This document shows, piece by piece, positions 39,029-47,498 of a DNA stretch of 64,000 bases. Origin of the DNA: Aldehydirespirator sp965220645 (GTDB lineage: Bacteria > Actinomycetota > Acidimicrobiia > Acidimicrobiales > Aldehydirespiratoraceae); the NCBI GenBank assembly GCA_965220645.1, contig OZ244836.1:3348001-3412000 (forward strand), in the 5' to 3' direction. The number at the start of each line of letters is the position of its first letter. The first letter of the stretch is position 1. The position numbers and the translations under genes are program-made. Under the pieces are notes generated by a model. The model saw only the letters and a program-made list of their open reading frames with translations, did no database searches and was not told where the DNA came from.

Positions 39029-39823
39029 CTATACGGGATGGTTCGGGCCTGCGGGCTGGCTCGTGAGGCAAGCTCGTGCCGCGGCCAGGTCGGCACCGTC
39101 CATTCCAGCGGCAGCGAGATAGGGGGCCGCTCCGCCCCAGCGGTCGTACAACTGCTCCAACGTGCCGGACATCACCGCTCCACGAGCTTCCCACAGGGGG
39201 GCGAACCGGGCCGGATCGAGGCCGTGATCCTCAAGCAGGGGGACCAACGACGTGGCCTCGGTGTGGTCGTACTGGAGGCTGGGCCGCCGCTTCGACGACA
39301 GCGCGTAGTCGGCCACGACATCCTCCGAGGCCACTCCGGCCAGGTCCAGCAGCAGCATGGCGGCCACCCCGGTGCGGTCCTTGCCCGCGGTGCAGTGGAT
39401 CAACACCGGCTCGCTCCGGGCCACCTGCCGGACGATGCGGGCGAACGACGGACCGAAGTTCTGCAGGATGCGGACGTAACCCGCCACCATCTCGGCTTCG
39501 CCGTAGGACTTGATCTCTCCTTCGACTATGCGCTCGTAGATTGTCCGGGCCTGGAACGTGTCGTCGCTGGTCATGGAGAGCCGGGAGTAGGAAGCGCCTG
39601 AGGGCAGCCGGTCGGGGAAGTCGTCCGCCTCGGTTTGCGAGCGCAGGTCGAACACGTGACGGATGCCCGCATTCTCCAGACGCCGCAGATCGGCGTCGCT
39701 GAGCGTGCAGAGTCGGTCGGCCCGGAACACCAGCCCGAACCGGGTCGAGCCCTCGCCGGTGACGGGCAGGCCGCCCAGGTCGCGGAAGTTGCTAGGACCG
39801 TCGAGGTCGACGTGCCGCTGCAT
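39029..39823 (-). CDS. Tyrosine/serine protein phosphatase (Y_phosphatase3, MptpB-like)
   Basis: Cysteine-based phosphatase; relatives act on phosphotyrosine, phosphoserine or phosphoinositides. From ATG 39823 (MQRHVDLDGPSNFRDLGGLP) it is 264 residues. NFRDLGG is the family opening, and HCTAGKDRTG is the P-loop with catalytic Cys and the Lys-Asp-Arg pattern of this subfamily. An ATG or GTG further upstream (to 39865) is possible. It is inserted between rplL and rpoB, which are usually adjacent. No signal peptide is seen, so it acts in the cytoplasm or leaves by an unrecognised route. Confidence 0.85.
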   Translation of the reverse strand: MQRHVDLDGPSNFRDLGGLPVTGEGSTRFGLVFRADRLCTLSDADLRRLENAGIRHVFDLRSQTEADDFPDRLPSGASYSRLSMTSDDTFQARTIYERIVEGEIKSYGEAEMVAGYVRILQNFGPSFARIVRQVARSEPVLIHCTAGKDRTGVAAMLLLDLAGVASEDVVADYALSSKRRPSLQYDHTEATSLVPLLEDHGLDPARFAPLWEARGAVMSGTLEQLYDRWGGAAPYLAAAGMDGADLAAARACLTSQPAGPNHPV

Positions 39824-39886
39824 GGATCGATCAGTGCTCGCTGGTGTCGCGCCGGCTCTGGGCACGAGCAGCGGGCTGCCCGATCG

Positions 39887-40270
39887 TCAGACCAGCTCCA
39901 CCTCGGCTCCGACCGCCTCCAGCGCAGCCTTGGCCTTCTCGGCATCCTCCTTGGGGAGGCCTTCCAGCACGGGCTTGGGGGCGTTGTCGACTAGCTCCTT
40001 GGCCTCTTTGAGACCGAGTGAGGTGAGGCTGCGGACTTCCTTGATCACCTGGATCTTCTTGTCGCCGACACCCGAGAGGACGACGTTGAAGGAGTCCTGG
40101 GCCTCTTCGTCCGGGCCGCCTGCTTCAGCGGTCCCCGTAGCCGCGACCGCGATCGCGGCCGGTGCGGCTGCGGTCACATCGAAGCGCTCCTCGAACTCCT
40201 TGAGCAACTCGCTCAGTTCGAGCACCGTCATTTGTGAGATCGAGTCGAGGATCTCCTCTTTGGTTGCCAT
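39887..40270 (-). CDS. rplL: 50S ribosomal protein L7/L12
   Basis: Stalk protein that recruits translational GTPases. The 127 residues have an N-terminal dimer domain (ISQMTVLELSELLKEFEERF), an alanine-rich hinge and the C-terminal domain KKIQVIKEVRSLTSLGLKEA. It lies two bases after rplJ and is normally made in multiple copies per ribosome. Confidence 0.97.
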   Translation of the reverse strand: MATKEEILDSISQMTVLELSELLKEFEERFDVTAAAPAAIAVAATGTAEAGGPDEEAQDSFNVVLSGVGDKKIQVIKEVRSLTSLGLKEAKELVDNAPKPVLEGLPKEDAEKAKAALEAVGAEVELV

Positions 40271-40272
40271 GA

Positions 40273-40854
40273 TCAGGCCTCCTGTGTTTCGGATGGTTGG
40301 TTGTTGCCGCTTTCGGCACTGCGGGTGTCGATGAGCGCCTGCAGTCCGTAGGCGAAGTTGCGGGGCAGCGCCTGCAGCAGCCCGGCCAGCTTCACCATTG
40401 GCGCACTGAAGGCGCCGGCGAGCTGTGCCAGCAGCACGTCGCGCGACGGCAGGTCGGCCAGGGAGATCAGGTCATCGGCGCTAAGCACGTTGTCGCCCAG
40501 CACCCCTCCCTTGAGCACCAGAGCGCGGTTGGCGCGCGAGAAGTCCCGCAGGGCCTTGGCCACCGCGGCCGCGTCGCCCGCGCTGCCGTCGTCACGGGGA
40601 CCGACGAAGGCGATCGCGGTCGGGCCGGTGAGCAGGTCGGCGATGTCGAGGCCCAACTCGACGGAGGCCAAGCGCACCATCGTGTTCTTGTAGATCGTGT
40701 ACTCCCCGCCGACAGTGCGAAGCGATCGGCGCAGCGCGGCCATCTCACCGACGTTCAGCCCGCGGTACTCGGTCAGCAGGGCCGCATCGCTGGCCGCTAG
40801 CCGGTCACGCACTTCGGCGACGACGGCCGCCTTCTCGGGCCTTGGGACTGTCAT
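40273..40854 (-). CDS. rplJ: 50S ribosomal protein L10
   Basis: Anchors the L7/L12 stalk. From ATG 40854 (MTVPRPEKAAVVAEVRDRLA) it is 193 residues. LLTEYRGLNVGEMAALRRSL and YTIYKNTMVRLA are typical, with the C-terminal helix that holds L7/L12 dimers. The 103-base gap before it probably holds the L10-binding leader. Confidence 0.96.
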   Translation of the reverse strand: MTVPRPEKAAVVAEVRDRLAASDAALLTEYRGLNVGEMAALRRSLRTVGGEYTIYKNTMVRLASVELGLDIADLLTGPTAIAFVGPRDDGSAGDAAAVAKALRDFSRANRALVLKGGVLGDNVLSADDLISLADLPSRDVLLAQLAGAFSAPMVKLAGLLQALPRNFAYGLQALIDTRSAESGNNQPSETQEA

Positions 40855-40957
40855 GGGTGCCTTCCTCGTCCGGCGGGCCTGCTGGCCCATTGGTGCTCCC
40901 CGCGGAGCGCACCGGATGTCTCAGGTGAGCGCGGTCTGGATGCGGAAGCCTAGCGCC
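40855..40957 (-). promoter_or_regulatory. rplJ leader, probable L10(L12)4 regulatory region
   Basis: The 103 bases between rplA and rplJ are the place of the L10 autoregulatory leader in most bacteria. On the minus strand it contains GCTCCGCGGGGAGC and GGGCCAGCAGGCCC, both able to form short hairpins just ahead of rplJ. I did not identify the kink-turn with certainty. Confidence 0.35.
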
Positions 40958-41656
40958 CTAGTCGAACGCTCCGACGTCGGCGGGATCGATTCGGACGCCA
41001 GGACCCATCGAAGAGCTGAGCACCATCTTCTTCATGTACTTGCCCTTCGCGGCGGGCGGCTTGGCCCGCTGGAGCTCAGCCACGACGGCCCGGAGGTTCT
41101 TGAGCAGGTCCTCCTCCGCGAACGAGGCCCGTCCGATGGGCACGTGCACGTTGGCGAACCGATCGGTCCGGTACTCCACCTTGCCGCCCTTGAACTCTTC
41201 GATGGTGCGGACCACGTCGGTGGTGACGGTGCCGGTCTTGGGGTTGGGCATCAAGCCTCGGGGGCCGAGAATCCGGCCGAGCTTGCCGACCACCGGCATC
41301 ATGTCGGGTGTGGCGATGGCCACGTCGAAATCGGTCATACCCCCCGACACCTGCTCGGCCAGGTCGTCGGCTCCCACGAAGTCCGCGCCGGCCTCGCGAG
41401 CCGTGGTCGCAGCCTCGCCCTGCGCGAACACCGCTACCCGCACGTCCTTGCCGGTTCCCGACGGCAGCGACACCGTGCCCCGAAGCATCTGGTCGGCCTT
41501 GCGGGGGTCGACTCCGAGCCGCACGACGATGTCGACGCTCTCGTCGAATCGCCTGGTGGCCAAGCTCTTGACCAGGCTCACCGCGTCGGCGTCGCTGTGA
41601 AGGTGCAGACGGTCGAAACTCTTGGTCGCTTCGACGTGCTTCTTGCTCTTGGCCAT
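40958..41656 (-). CDS. rplA: 50S ribosomal protein L1
   Basis: L1-stalk protein controlling E-site tRNA release. The 232 residues include VRLGVDPRKADQMLRGTVSL, LGRILGPRGLMPNPKTGTVT and KGKYMKKMVLSSSMGPGVRI. It follows rplK by 30 bases, the L11 operon order. Confidence 0.97.
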   Translation of the reverse strand: MAKSKKHVEATKSFDRLHLHSDADAVSLVKSLATRRFDESVDIVVRLGVDPRKADQMLRGTVSLPSGTGKDVRVAVFAQGEAATTAREAGADFVGADDLAEQVSGGMTDFDVAIATPDMMPVVGKLGRILGPRGLMPNPKTGTVTTDVVRTIEEFKGGKVEYRTDRFANVHVPIGRASFAEEDLLKNLRAVVAELQRAKPPAAKGKYMKKMVLSSSMGPGVRIDPADVGAFD

Positions 41657-41686
41657 GGTCGTTCCCTGCCTCTCCGCTCGGCCTCT

Positions 41687-42112
41687 TTAGGCGACGGTTA
41701 CGCCCATCGAGCGGGCCGTGCCCTCGATCTGCGCCTTGGCCGCCTCTAAGTCGTTGGCATTGAGGTCGGGCATCTTGATCTCGGCTATCTCGGCCAGCTG
41801 GGCGTCGGTGATGGTGCCGACCGTCTCGCGGCCCGGGGTTTCCGCGGCCTTGTCCAAGCCGGCCGCGGAGCGGATCAGGAACGATGTCGGCGGCGTCTTG
41901 GTGATGAACGTGAACGACCGGTCCTCGTAGATCGTTATCTCCGCCGGGATGATCTGGCCCCGCTTGCCCTCGGTGCGAGCGTTGTAGTCCTTGCAGAAGT
42001 CCATGATGGCCACGCCGTGGGGGCCCAGCGCGGTACCCACCGGGGGCGCAGGCGTCGCCTGACCCGCGGGGATCTGAATCTTCACTACGGCTGCGACCTG
42101 CTTGCGTGCCAT
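41687..42112 (-). CDS. rplK: 50S ribosomal protein L11
   Basis: Part of the GTPase-associated centre and the stringent-response sensor. The 141 residues include VKIQIPAGQATPAPPVGTAL, GPHGVAIMDFCKDYNART and the C-terminal rRNA-binding ARSMGVTVA. Prolines of the thiopeptide-binding N-terminal domain are kept. Confidence 0.98.
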   Translation of the reverse strand: MARKQVAAVVKIQIPAGQATPAPPVGTALGPHGVAIMDFCKDYNARTEGKRGQIIPAEITIYEDRSFTFITKTPPTSFLIRSAAGLDKAAETPGRETVGTITDAQLAEIAEIKMPDLNANDLEAAKAQIEGTARSMGVTVA

Positions 42113-42230
42113 CTTGACTCTCTTGGGGCGGTGGGTGACGGGCGGGGAAGGGCGGGAGACTGCACTCCGAACGAGGCAGTGTGGCGGTATCGGAGGCGGG
42201 CAGCAACCCGCCCCGGCTCTCGAAGCCTGC

Positions 42231-42881
42231 CTACAGGCGGGCCACCTGAGCGAACTCGAGCTCTACCGGCGTCTCGCGGCCGAAGATGTTCACGAGAACC
42301 TTCACCTTGAGTTGGTCCTCGTTGATCTCGATGATCTCGCCGGAGAAGTCGGCGAAGGGGCCGTCCTTGACCCGGACGGTCTCCCCCATGCCGTACTCGA
42401 ACATCGGCTTGGCCCGCTTGGATGCCTCCCGGGAGCGGTCGGCCTCCACGCCGAGGAAGGCCTCGACGTCGCGACGGCGCAGGGGGGACGGGGATCCACC
42501 CTGGTTCACGAAGCCCGTGACATTGGGCGTGTCTCGTATGACGGGCCATACGTCGTCGTCGAGTTCGCAGCGTACGAACACGTAGCCCGGGAACAGCCGC
42601 TTCGAGGAGATCACCTTCTTGCCGTTCTTGAACTCGGGCACGTCGCGCAGCGGTATTACCACCTCATGGATGCGGCCCTCCATGTTCATCGACGCGGTGC
42701 GGGCCTCGAGGTTCTGCTTGACCTTCTTCTCGTAACCGGACTGGGTGTGCACGACGAACCACTTGCCCGGCTTGTCGTAGGGGCTGACCGGCTCGGGGGA
42801 CTCCGCGCTGGAGTCCGCTTCTTCGAACAGGTCGTCCTCGGTGACGACGGCTGCGGTTGGCGAGACGGATGTATCGGACAT
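42231..42881 (-). CDS. nusG: Transcription termination/antitermination protein NusG
   Basis: Binds RNA polymerase and couples it to Rho or S10. The 216 residues have an acidic, variable N-terminal 35 residues. The NGN domain begins KWFVVHTQSGYEKKVKQNLE and contains RLFPGYVFVRCELDDDVWPV. A C-terminal KOW domain has GETVRVKDGPFADFSGEIIE. It is followed by rplK after 118 bases and preceded by secE, the usual order. Confidence 0.96.
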   Translation of the reverse strand: MSDTSVSPTAAVVTEDDLFEEADSSAESPEPVSPYDKPGKWFVVHTQSGYEKKVKQNLEARTASMNMEGRIHEVVIPLRDVPEFKNGKKVISSKRLFPGYVFVRCELDDDVWPVIRDTPNVTGFVNQGGSPSPLRRRDVEAFLGVEADRSREASKRAKPMFEYGMGETVRVKDGPFADFSGEIIEINEDQLKVKVLVNIFGRETPVELEFAQVARL

Positions 42882-42889
42882 GGGGTACC

Positions 42890-43186
42890 TCAGGATTCGA
42901 AGAGCTCGAGTACGAACGTGGAGAAGACCCAGTCGAGCCCGTAGATCATGGTGGTGAGCACTACGACGGTGACGAGCACCACGATCGAGTAGTTGACCGT
43001 CTCGGCCCGGCTGGGCCAGGCCACCTTCCGGAGCTCACCTCGAACCTCGCGCAGGAACTGCCCCGGCGAGGTGCGCTCCGAGGGCGGCGTCGAGGCAGCA
43101 CGGTTGCGGTTGCGGACCGGTGCGCCCTCAGCATCCATCTCGCCCTGCTTCTGAAGCATCCGCTTCTGCTGACGGTTCATCGCCAT
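42890..43186 (-). CDS. secE: Preprotein translocase subunit SecE
   Basis: Single-spanning essential subunit of the Sec channel. The 98 residues end with FLREVRGELRKVAWPSRAET, the conserved amphipathic helix, and the membrane segment IVVLVTVVVLTTMIYGLDWV. The N-terminal half is basic and variable. It sits between tRNA-Trp and nusG. Confidence 0.95.
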   Translation of the reverse strand: MAMNRQQKRMLQKQGEMDAEGAPVRNRNRAASTPPSERTSPGQFLREVRGELRKVAWPSRAETVNYSIVVLVTVVVLTTMIYGLDWVFSTFVLELFES

Positions 43187-43245
43187 TTGTGGAACTCACC
43201 TCGTGTGGGTTGCGGCGCCGCTGGTTCGTGGCCTCCGTCAATTCG

Positions 43246-43318
43246 CAGGGGCGGAGGGACTCGAACCCCCAACCGCCGGTTTTGGAGACCGGTGCTCTGC
43301 CAATTGAGCCACGCCCCT
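43246..43318 (-). tRNA. tRNA-Trp (CCA)
   Basis: A 73-base cloverleaf: acceptor AGGGGCG/CGCCCCT, D-arm GCTCAATTGGCAGAGC, anticodon arm CCGGTCTCCAAAACCGG with anticodon CCA, and T-arm GGGGGTTCGAGTCCCTC. No encoded CCA tail. Its place before secE is typical of actinobacteria. Confidence 0.97.
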
Positions 43319-43383
43319 CAGCCCCAGAAGGCTACCAGTGCAGGCCCACGAACGGCTACGGCCGGTGGAGCTGCGCTCGGCCT

Positions 43384-43779
43384 CTAGGAGGCCAACCTGG
43401 CGGCGCGGCGGTGCCGAGCCGTGAACGCTATGAGGCCCGCCGCGGCCGCGGCCCCCGCGGCGACCGTCGCGGCGACGCGGGGCCTCGTGTCCCAAGCCCG
43501 GCGATTCCCGTAGCGATCAATGTGCACAAGGATCTGCGACTCCAGCCGGGAATCCTCCGGGGCCGGCGTCTCACGCAGCAAGTGCATGGCGTCCATCAGC
43601 CGCCGGTACCGCGACTGCTCCACCCGGCAACGCAGGCAGGACGCCAGGTGATCCAACTCCGCGGGTCCGAGGGCGCGGTCGCCGCCCGCGACCGCGGCGA
43701 GCGCATCACTGACTGACCTGCAATCGCTGTGCGGGCGCGCCGTGGCGTCGTTCGTCGGGACAGAAAGCTCACGCGTCAT
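43384..43779 (-). CDS. Putative anti-sigma factor with zinc-finger motif and one membrane segment
   Basis: The 131 residues contain HLASCLRC (H-x3-C-x2-C), the core of the ZAS anti-sigma zinc motif, followed by a helical segment. A C-terminal hydrophobic stretch, VAATVAAGAAAAAGLIAFTA, ends in a basic tail. Its start overlaps the ECF sigma gene by four bases (ATGA), so the two are co-translated, as sigma/anti-sigma pairs are. The membrane segment suggests that signals at the membrane release the sigma factor. Which signal is not evident. Confidence 0.75.
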   Translation of the reverse strand: MTRELSVPTNDATARPHSDCRSVSDALAAVAGGDRALGPAELDHLASCLRCRVEQSRYRRLMDAMHLLRETPAPEDSRLESQILVHIDRYGNRRAWDTRPRVAATVAAGAAAAAGLIAFTARHRRAARLAS

Positions 43780-44420
43780 GGTGCAGGTTCCTCTCCGGGC
43801 ATGGGCAGAACCTGTTCACGCAGGCGACGGCGAGCTCGGTGCAAGCGCACCTTGGCCGCGGTCACCGAAATGCCCAGCTCTGCGGCGATCGCTTCATGGG
43901 GAAGGTCATAGACATCCCGCAGCACTACAACCGAGCGCAGCCGCGCCGGAAGCTCGCCGATGGCCGCGTCGAGGCTCTCCCGCAGCTCGGCGAGGTCGCC
44001 TTGAAGGACCGGGTCGTGGTCGGGCCGGGTGTCGATCACATCGTCGTGAGCACCGAGATGGTCGTGGCGGTGCCGCTGGCGCCGGCTGAGGTGGGTGGTC
44101 GCGCAGTTGGCCACTATGCGATAGAGCCAAGTGCTGAACAGCGCCTCGCCGCGGAAGCGGCCCACGCTCTTGTAAGCCCTCAGATAAGCCTCTTGAACCA
44201 CGTCTCGAGCATCCTCCGTGCTGCCCGTGAGGCGCAGCGCCAGCGCGTACGCGTCGGAGTGAGTGATGCGCACGAGCCGGTCGAACGCCTCCCGGTCGCC
44301 GGACTTGGCCAACTCGACGAGAGCAACCATGTCCGTCGAGGATTGAGACTCGCGATCGCCGCCGACGTTACGCGGGGACTGCTCGACGGCTCGCAGGCTG
44401 CGCCGGGGCGATGCGGTCAC
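43776..44420 (-). CDS. ECF-family RNA polymerase sigma factor
   Basis: The 214 residues have sigma region 2 at DVVQEAYLRAYKSVGRFRGE and ALFSTWLYRIVANCATTHL. Region 4 is at LPARLRSVVVLRDVYDLPHE and AAKVRLHRARRRLRE, a typical helix-turn-helix. Region 3 is missing, as in ECF factors. The first 30 residues are not conserved. It lies 27 bases after tRNA-Met, so it may be transcribed with the tRNAs, and is followed by its presumed anti-sigma gene. The group cannot be assigned by eye. Confidence 0.88.
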   Translation of the reverse strand: MTASPRRSLRAVEQSPRNVGGDRESQSSTDMVALVELAKSGDREAFDRLVRITHSDAYALALRLTGSTEDARDVVQEAYLRAYKSVGRFRGEALFSTWLYRIVANCATTHLSRRQRHRHDHLGAHDDVIDTRPDHDPVLQGDLAELRESLDAAIGELPARLRSVVVLRDVYDLPHEAIAAELGISVTAAKVRLHRARRRLREQVLPMPGEEPAP

Positions 44421-44447
44421 GGCAGTTCCCCGGCGTCACGTTCCATG

Positions 44448-44521
44448 TAGCGACGGACAGACTTGAACTGTCGACCTCTCGATTATGAGTCGAGCGCTCT
44501 AACCAACTGAGCTACGTCGCC
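44448..44521 (-). tRNA. tRNA-Met (CAT), elongator type
   Basis: A 74-base cloverleaf: 5' GGCGACG pairing with CGTCGCT, D-arm GCTCAGTTGGTTAGAGC, anticodon arm CTCGACTCATAATCGAG with CAT, T-arm GACAGTTCAAGTCTGTC. Lacks initiator features such as a mismatched C1-A72. A CAT tRNA could also be tRNA-Ile2, but the body resembles actinobacterial elongator tRNA-Met and the locus agrees. Confidence 0.92.
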
Positions 44522-44549
44522 GGGAAGGGCAGGACGAGTGCCTGCGCCG

Positions 44550-44622
44550 AGCTCCCTGTCAGAATCGAACTGACGACCTTCTCCTTACCATGGAGACGCT
44601 CTGCCGGCTGAGCTAAGGGAGC
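44550..44622 (-). tRNA. tRNA-Thr (GGT)
   Basis: A 73-base cloverleaf: acceptor GCTCCCT/AGGGAGC, D-arm GCTCAGCCGGCAGAGC, anticodon arm TCTCCATGGTAAGGAGA with GGT, T-arm GTCAGTTCGATTCTGAC. It is two bases from the end of the serine hydrolase gene. Confidence 0.96.
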
Positions 44623-44624
44623 GA

Positions 44625-45728
44625 TTAGGTTGAGCAGGCTAGCGCCCTGGTGGAGAGCGCAACCCGCCGGCGGGCCGAAGCGAGGTCGTTGCGGTCCAGG
44701 CCGTTGGTGAGGTAGGCGAAGGACATCCCGGTGGCCGGATCGGCCCAGGCGATCTGACCTCCGGCGCCAGGGTGGCCGAACGCTCCGGGCGACGCTCCGT
44801 GGGCGTGGCTGCGCATGCCGGCCTTGCCGTCGTCGCCTGCCAGCACAAAGCCGTGGGAGCGGCTGGCCGGGGTCCCCGTCCAGTCCGGGCGGTTCTGGCG
44901 CACCACCATGGCGTCCCGGCGGGCCTCGGGGCGCAGGAAGCCTCCCGCGTTGTGAAGCACGGCCTGGTACCACATCGCCATGTCGGCCGCGGAGGCGATT
45001 CCTCCCGCTCCGGGGACCCCCACGGCCCGTACCCAGGGCTGGTTGAACATCATCAGCGCCTGCTCGCCCACTCCCCCGGGAAGCTCTTCGAGACCCAGCG
45101 CGGCAAGCTCGTCGGCGGTCGGCGCCGAGCCCACCGGCACGACATCGGCCACGGCGGACTGCTCGTCGACGCCTATGCCCAGCCAGCGGGCGCAGCCGGC
45201 GGGCTGCATCACTCGCTCGACGATCACATCGGCATAGGGACGGCCAGTCACCTCGGTGACGATGTCGGCCACCACCCAGTGCGCCGAGAGCGCGTGGTAC
45301 TCGTAGCGGGTTCCGGGCTCCCAATCCGTGCGCCAGCCGGCGTAGGCAGTCAGGCGCGCGGCGCGCTCGACGGCCTCGTCGCGGCGCACGGGTGCGTACG
45401 GGAAGCCGCCCGCATGGAGCAGCACCTGCGACACGGTGATGGCTCCCTTGCCGTTGGCCCCGAAGGACCCCAGCACGGCGCTCACCGGCGCGGCGATGTC
45501 GAAGAGTCCCTCCGCAGCCAGTTGCATCGCGGTGAGAGCCACCGACGGCTTTATGGCCGAGTACGTGTGGAACCGGGTGTCGGGCGTGCAGTCGCCCAGA
45601 GCCTCCGACACCACGAGCTCACCATCCAGGGCCAGAGCGAACTGAGCCGCCGGCAGCAGGCCGGAGTCCACGTCGCGGCGAGCCCGCTCGATGAGCGCGC
45701 CGACGGCCGCGGTGTCGATGGTGGTCAT
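44625..45728 (-). CDS. Serine hydrolase of the beta-lactamase/esterase (class C) family
   Basis: The 367 residues carry the S-x-x-K catalytic motif in TYSAIKPSVALTAMQL and a tyrosine-bearing YEYHALSAHWVVADI in place of the Y-x-N. HPGAGGQIAWADP lies near the C-terminus where family members have the KTG/HxG motif. Members include esterases and D-amino-acid peptidases, so the substrate is open. No signal peptide is present, so it acts in the cytoplasm. An adjacent GTG at 45731 is an alternative start. The gene ends two bases from tRNA-Thr. Confidence 0.85.
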   Translation of the reverse strand: MTTIDTAAVGALIERARRDVDSGLLPAAQFALALDGELVVSEALGDCTPDTRFHTYSAIKPSVALTAMQLAAEGLFDIAAPVSAVLGSFGANGKGAITVSQVLLHAGGFPYAPVRRDEAVERAARLTAYAGWRTDWEPGTRYEYHALSAHWVVADIVTEVTGRPYADVIVERVMQPAGCARWLGIGVDEQSAVADVVPVGSAPTADELAALGLEELPGGVGEQALMMFNQPWVRAVGVPGAGGIASAADMAMWYQAVLHNAGGFLRPEARRDAMVVRQNRPDWTGTPASRSHGFVLAGDDGKAGMRSHAHGASPGAFGHPGAGGQIAWADPATGMSFAYLTNGLDRNDLASARRRVALSTRALACST

Positions 45729-45757
45729 CACTCGATGCTACGAGGGCAGGCGCCGGG

Positions 45758-45917
45758 CGAGGGCTCCCGGCTGGCGAGCTCCTAGTCGACGAGGGCTCCC
45801 GGCTGGCGAGCTCCTAGTCGACGAGGGCTCCCGGCTGGCGAGCTCCTAGTCGACGAGGGCTCCCGGCTGGCGAGCTCCTAGTCGACGAGGGCTCCCGGCT
45901 GGCGAGCTCCTAGTTGA
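45758..45917. repeat. Tandem array of five 32-bp units
   Basis: Units start at 45758, 45790, 45822, 45854 and 45886 and are identical except for the end of the last one. Each begins CGAGGGCTCCCGGCTGGCGA. The last unit overlaps the 3' end and TAG stop of the acyl-CoA synthetase gene, so the array appears to have grown from that gene end. There are no unique spacers, so it is not a CRISPR array. Copy number probably varies between strains. Confidence 0.95.
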
Positions 45918-47445
45918 CAGCCTTGGTCATGGTCTCCCAGTAGGGGGCCCGCAGCTTGAACTTCTGGAGCTTGCCGGTGGCGGTACGGGCCAGCTCATCG
46001 CGCATCTCCACCGAGGTGGGGCACTTGTAGTGAGCGATGCGGTCACGGCAGTGGGCGATCAGCTCCTCGGGCGTGGCGGCGGCCCCCGGGGCCAGCACCA
46101 CCAGGGCCTTGACGGTCTCGCCCCATTTGTCATGGGGCACGCCGATGGCGGCCACCTCGGCCACGGCCGGATGCGAGAACAGCGCGTCCTCCACCTCGAT
46201 GGACGACACGTTCTCGCCCCCGGAGATGATCACGTCCTTCTTGCGGTCGGTGATCATGTAGTGGCCGTCGTCGTCGAGGTACCCGCCGTCGCCGGTGTGG
46301 AACCAGCCGTCGCGTATGGCTTCGGCGGTGGCGTCGGGCTGCTCCCAGTACCCCTCCAGCACATGGTTGCAGCGGGCCAGGAACTCGCCGGAGTCGCTCA
46401 CTTGCATGCTTACGCCAAGCGCGGGCACGCCCTGGCGCGCGAGCTTGCGGGCCCGCTCCGCCGGCGACAGGTCGTCCCACTCGGACCGGCTGCGGTTGAT
46501 CGTCAGCACCGGAGCCGTCTCGGTGAGGCCATAAAGGTGGATGAACTCCCAGCCCAGTTCGGCCTCCACGCGCTCGATGGTGCGGGTGGGAGGGGGCGCG
46601 CCCGCCACCACCATGCGGGTGCGTCCCGCTCCGGGGATCGGGCCGTCCCAGGTGGCAGCCGCGTCGAGGATGGCGGCCACCACCGCGGGGGCGCCGCACA
46701 ACAGCGTGATGCCGTGGGCATCCACCCGGCGCAGGATCTCGGCACCGTCCACCTTGCGCAGCACCACCTGCTTGGCGCCCATGCCGACCAGCACGTAGGG
46801 CATTCCCCAGCCGTTGCAGTGGAACATGGGGAGGGTGTGCAGGTAGCTGTCACGGTCGGTGACGGAGGTGTGCAGGCCGAACACGGCCGAGTTGATCCAC
46901 AGGCTCCGGTGAGTCTGCTCCACGCCCTTGGGCCGGGCGGTGGTGCCCGACGTGTAGTTGATGACCGCCGTGTGGTCCTCGTCGGGTTCCCAGGGCTGCG
47001 GCGTCTCGCCGAGCCGGAACAGGGCCTCGTCCGACTCATCGCCGAGCACGAACTTGTGGCGGCACGCCACCGGACCCAGCGTGTCGGCCAGCTCGGGATC
47101 GACGAGAAGCACGTCCGCGCCGCAGTGCTCGACGATGTAGGTCACCTCCTCGAGGCTGAGCCGGAAGTTGATGGGCACGAAGATGCGTCCGTTGCCGCTG
47201 ACGCCCCAGAAGCAGGTGAGCAGGCGCCCGGCGTTGTGCGACACCATGGCTACCCGGCCCCCCATTCCAACGCCGAGAGCGTCCAGGCCGGCGCCAGTGG
47301 CGTCGACCAACTCAGCCATGCGCGAGAACGTGACCTCACCCATCGAGGGTGCGGGCTGGTCGGGCTCATCGACGAAGGCGACCCGGTCGGGGTACACGGC
47401 CAGGGCCCGGTCGAGGTGGTCGCGGACTGTGAGCGGAACCTTCAT
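45910..47445 (-). CDS. AMP-forming acyl-CoA synthetase/ligase
   Basis: Activates a carboxylic acid to acyl-CoA through an acyl-adenylate. From ATG 47445 (MKVPLTVRDHLDRALAVYPD) it is 511 residues. Motifs in order: YTSGTTARPKGVEQTH (ATP-binding), LYGLTETAP, GWFHTGDGGYLDDDG, DRKKDVIISGGENVSS and the catalytic Lys in TATGKLQKFKLR. The FHCNGWG segment is common to medium/long-chain fatty-acid and aryl acid ligases, and the substrate is not determinable. Its 3' end is overlapped by a 32-bp tandem array. Confidence 0.93.
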   Translation of the reverse strand: MKVPLTVRDHLDRALAVYPDRVAFVDEPDQPAPSMGEVTFSRMAELVDATGAGLDALGVGMGGRVAMVSHNAGRLLTCFWGVSGNGRIFVPINFRLSLEEVTYIVEHCGADVLLVDPELADTLGPVACRHKFVLGDESDEALFRLGETPQPWEPDEDHTAVINYTSGTTARPKGVEQTHRSLWINSAVFGLHTSVTDRDSYLHTLPMFHCNGWGMPYVLVGMGAKQVVLRKVDGAEILRRVDAHGITLLCGAPAVVAAILDAAATWDGPIPGAGRTRMVVAGAPPPTRTIERVEAELGWEFIHLYGLTETAPVLTINRSRSEWDDLSPAERARKLARQGVPALGVSMQVSDSGEFLARCNHVLEGYWEQPDATAEAIRDGWFHTGDGGYLDDDGHYMITDRKKDVIISGGENVSSIEVEDALFSHPAVAEVAAIGVPHDKWGETVKALVVLAPGAAATPEELIAHCRDRIAHYKCPTSVEMRDELARTATGKLQKFKLRAPYWETMTKAVN

Positions 47446-47498
47446 GACGCCATGATGGCAGCACGAGCAAGGCCCGCGCACGCTGGACCCCCAACTAG

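Noticed and set aside
45758..45917. CRISPR array
   Set aside because: Units are contiguous with no spacers, and no cas gene is nearby.
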